In this document: positions 60,400 to 64,000 of the stretch, piece by piece
Position numbering within the stretch: position 1 is the first letter of the stretch
Layout: every line of letters starts with the position of its first letter
DNA from: Apteryx mantelli
Taxonomy: Eukaryota > Chordata > Aves > Apterygiformes > Apterygidae
Assembly: GCF_036417845.1 (NCBI RefSeq)
Contig: NC_089991.1
Span: 13,795,001 to 13,859,000, forward strand
DNA length: 64,000 nucleotides
Direction of reading: 5' to 3'
Position numbers and translations under genes: made by a program
Notes under the pieces: model-generated
The model's input: only the letters and a program-made list of their open reading frames with translations
Told to the model about the DNA's origin: nothing
Databases searched by the model: none

Positions 60400-63300
60400 G
60401 AGCTTTGGGATTCCTCGGCAGGAAACACGAAGAAAAGCCGGTTCTGTGCTCTGGGGGCAGCCACGGCCTCTGTCTCACCAGGGTTATTGGCTTAGTCAGA
60501 GCAAGCACTGATTTTTTTTTTTTTTAAATCTTTTGGCACATGCTAACAATGACTTTGACTGACACAGATATTTTTTAATGACTACACAGGAGAAAAACCC
60601 TCAGGCTTTCCTTTTTTTCCATAGTTTCTCACACTTACTGACCATTTTCATGGTCCAGACTATTCCATGCCCTTCAGTGGAAACAGGGTCTGCATGAAAA
60701 CAAGCACATAATGCCAGACTGAAGTGCCAGTTCTTCACACGCATTTTTTTCTTTATTGGACTCTCCTGTTTTGGAGAAATTTGGTAGTTCTTACAGAAAC
60801 TGTTTTCTCTGCCTCAAAGTAAAGTAAACATTTTCCCTTACACAAAGTTGTATCAAACCCCAGCAAAGCTGAAGCTTGTCAAAAAAACCACAGAGATCAG
60901 CACCAAATCTCTGGAGGCGATTCCTTAGGAAGCTGGGAAAAAGAAGGCTCCAAAGATCCTACTGCTACAAAAATGACGGGAGAAATGGGTAATCATAGCT
61001 GGGAGCAGATGTGAGACTGGGGCAACACCGATTGCACAGAACAAGCGAAGTCAGTGACGAGACTGCCCAGCAACGCACAGCGCCTGCCGGAAGGGAAGGA
61101 GTAGGGGGGCCACGGGCACAGCAGGTCCTGGCTTGCTGCCACCCTCTGTGCGAGCACATGGCATCAGGGCAGCTCGCGGAGGGGAGGGAAAATACTCAAA
61201 TGTTGGGCCATACAGACTGGGGTAGCAACACCAGATGGATGTGGGTGTCCCATGTCATCCTCATACCAGGGTGCATGACAGCCGTGCTGCTCCTGTGGTA
61301 TTCCTCACGTGCTCCAGCTAATGTGGGAGTCAGACTCCTCCCTTGCACCCCCTTCGCTGCCCATGGAGCCTACGGTGCGCATTCACTGCAGATTCCTCCG
61401 GAAGCATGGTACAGGTCTGTGCTGCTCACGTCCACCTCCGCACTCGTCACGAGATGAAATAGCTCCACACATTAACTTTGTCATCCAAGACTACCTGTAT
61501 ATTATTTGAAGCCATTGCAATGTACTAAATATTATTTCAGGATAGTGATTTCCCCCCCATGCATCTTTTTCCAGCTCTAATTTTATCATATATCGTGTTT
61601 TGAGATACCAAGAGAATTTTGTTATGTTAAAAACGTTGTTTCCTTCTGAGAGTAGCTAGAGGTGAAGTACACAGCCGCTGATTTGCATACCCTCTTGGGC
61701 TTTCGTCTAGCAAAGCTTCCAGTTGCTGCCTGGTTATCTAGGGATGTCATAGCCAGCTCCAGTCAAAACAACTCTGTGGTTTCATTCACATATTAGGGGA
61801 AATAAAACAATATGATGAGTTAGAAGTGGAGCTCTATTATGTAATAAAATAACAAGCCTTTCAAAGAAGACAAGTCTGCGTTGGCTGTAGTACTTCCCCC
61901 AGAACTGTCTGTAAGACTTAACCAGACCACAAAACCCAGAAGCCTGAAACTGGCTCCTTATTGTCACAGGAAAGCGAGCTGTCGTAACAGTCATATGAGT
62001 ATTAAGAGCAGGGCAGTTGTTACACTTATCAGTAACGTGGTGGGTCCACAAACTCGCACACAAGTTTTCCCCTCCCCCCCAACCTCTCTGATACGGTGCG
62101 TGTAATGAAACCTCCAGAACTGAAGGGAGATCTCAAGGGAACTTGGAAATTTTCACCCTGAATTGTTTCTCTCTTCTGACACACCTGACATCTCTCGCAC
62201 AGAGAGAAAATCTGTATGAGAAATTTGTCAGGGTTTTTTGCTAAAGTCAATGGTGTTTCTACTTCCAAATCACCTCCAGAAGCAGACTTGGCAGGTCTGT
62301 AGATGGTTGTATCCCACAGGTATGAGAGCGTCTTAGCAGGAGACACTGCCATCACACCAGCCCTGCTCAGGGAGCAAAGGATTCCTTCACATAGCTACCA
62401 GCCAGAGGATGGAGACTGAAAGAAGAGTTAAGACCTTTAGATTCAGAGAATAAAGAGAAGAAGATATTTGCTGGGGAGAGGACAGTAATTTGATCCAAGG
62501 AACTAAAGACCAGAAAACCTGTGATTCCAGTGATTAATGTCTTCAGAACTATGAGTCCTCTTGCAGGGCAAGAGTCCCTGACCATAGAGTTTTCTTCACT
62601 AGTTGGTGGAGACAGGTTTTACCTGCCTCTGCAGGAAGCACAGCTGTGCAAACTCCTTTCCTCTGTTCATCAGGGAAAAAAAAAATCTGTAAGCTCTGAT
62701 GCAAACTCAGCACTACCATTTTATCATTTTCTCCTGCCAGTAGGAGTATGTGGTGTCTGATTTGTACCTCTGTAATTGGTCCAAAGGCCAAACTCAAAAT
62801 TCACTAGAAACACTATACACTGCAAAAGAAAAAAAACTTATATATTGTTTAAAAACACAAACACTCAAGCACCTCCTGAAAGTGAAAATAGCTTTAAAGA
62901 TGTGTCATCCTTAAAGCACAGAACACACATTAATTCTCCATACCTGTACCAAGAAGTATCTTGTCCTGCTGACCAGTTGGTCTGAAAACTGATAATCAGT
63001 TGCTTTTTAAAGTTTTAATCACCATATTCTATGTGGAAAAGTCTATGCTGTGAAAAACAGTGGCATTTGTTTAAAAAAAAAAAAAAGAGAAAGAAGTTGA
63101 TTTTCTTCATTTTCTAACAGGAACCTTTCAAGTATCAGTTTCTAATGCAGGTATCTCGTTTGACATAAAGTCCTAGCATGTTATATTAAACATAAACCAA
63201 TCAATTCTTCTGTCAGTTTTTTTGTCAATACTTGGTCCTGTGATTACAGATGGTGACTTCACAGAGACTCCTTTGGAGTCACAACTTGGCTGATGGTTTC

Positions 63301-63887
63301 TAGGTACTTAAGAATTGTAGCTATATCTCTCCTCCATTTAAATAACAAAATATTTGATGCAGAATGAAAAAAACTTGCATTCATTTCACTAGGTCAGGAT
63401 TTCACCTCTGGTATTTACAGATGTGACTTGTGAAATGGCAGAAGGAATTAAAGAATTTCAGATTGCTTAATGGAGATTAAAAGAAACAAGATTAATTTTA
63501 TAACCCTGTTACTGCCAAAGAAATAAAAAATGGACACATCTCAAAAATAGTAATCAGTCATTAGCTTTCAGCAAAATAAAACATGATAATAAACTATTTA
63601 TGAAGATTTTTTTTCAGTAGAATTTCTGATTGGACAGAAGAAACTTGTAGGAGAGTATCTGTGCTCTTATATGGCACTCACATTTTCTAGGATTATTTAC
63701 ATCAGTGGCAGAGGTGTTTAATTTTCATTCCCTCCTGTATCCACACCACCAGCATGCTAAGTTATTCATTTGGGCTTTTACTCACATCCTTATAACTGAC
63801 TTGCAATTTCAATAATTTTTTTTTTTTATGTGGCTATTCTGCAAGTACTTTCCAGGACTTATAAACAAAATCAAACCAGAAACACCC
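60400..63887. other. Intergenic DNA right of the CpG island
   Basis: No exon recognised. A moderately GC-rich, CpG-containing patch at about 61.0-61.46 kb carries a 148-codon plus-strand open frame without a recognisable domain. It could belong to a transcript from the CpG island. A13 run near 63073-63086. Confidence 0.45.
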
Positions 63888-64000
63888 CCCTCTACTCAGC
63901 CCTGGTGAGGCCACATCTGGAGTACTGCGTCCAGTTCTGGGCTCCCCAGTACAAGAGGGATGTGGCACTACTGGAGCAAGTCCAGCGAAGGGCCACTAAG
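63888..64000 (+). mobile_element. CR1 LINE fragment, truncated by the window edge
   Basis: Contains tctactcagccctggtgagg, ccacatctggagtactgcgt, ccagttctgggctccccagt and acaagagggatgtggcacta. These match the near-3' part of CR1 ORF2 closely, much less diverged than the copy at 25.3 kb, so this is a younger insertion. The 5' end appears truncated at about 63888, and the 3' end lies outside the window. Confidence 0.92.

Overview
This is a stretch of vertebrate nuclear DNA, almost certainly from a bird. The evidence is a compact IL12B gene whose protein reads like the avian interleukin-12 p40 subunit, CR1-type LINE fragments (the characteristic avian/reptilian retroposon), a few ancient MIR-like SINE remnants, and small introns (0.5-2.5 kb). 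I cannot name the species. There is no bacterial-style gene content, no intact mobile-element ORF and no viral gene. Nearly all open frames above 60 codons are chance frames.

Two spliced genes can be reconstructed, both on the minus strand. (1) A four-exon Kazal-type serine protease inhibitor (SPINK family) lies at 22362-17406. It has a signal peptide, a 20-nt second exon, one complete six-cysteine Kazal domain with Arg-Leu at the predicted reactive bond, and phase-consistent GT-AG junctions. (2) IL12B lies at about 41490 to about 30085. It has a non-coding first exon behind a TATA box, seven coding exons that join in frame to 318 residues, and a 3' UTR of about 0.9 kb carrying a dense AU-rich element that is also a (TTTA)n microsatellite.

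Layout: 1-17.4 kb is intergenic with a CR1 fragment and MIR remnants. 17.4-22.5 kb is the Kazal inhibitor gene. 22.5-30 kb is intergenic with a long degraded CR1. 30-41.5 kb is IL12B. 41.5-64 kb is intergenic upstream DNA. That last part holds a 412-bp pure purine (GGAGA)n tract at 49.05 kb, a second purine-rich tract at 59.2 kb, an orphan CpG island at about 60 kb, and the truncated start of a CR1 copy running off the right edge.

The genes are not obviously functionally linked. One encodes the shared subunit of the IL-12/IL-23 cytokines and the other a secreted trypsin-type protease inhibitor. Finding a Kazal inhibitor about 8 kb downstream of IL12B is the least expected feature, because in mammals the SPINK cluster is on the same chromosome arm but megabases away. 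All exon calls come from reading splice signals, frames and protein similarity by eye; no alignment or expression data were available.
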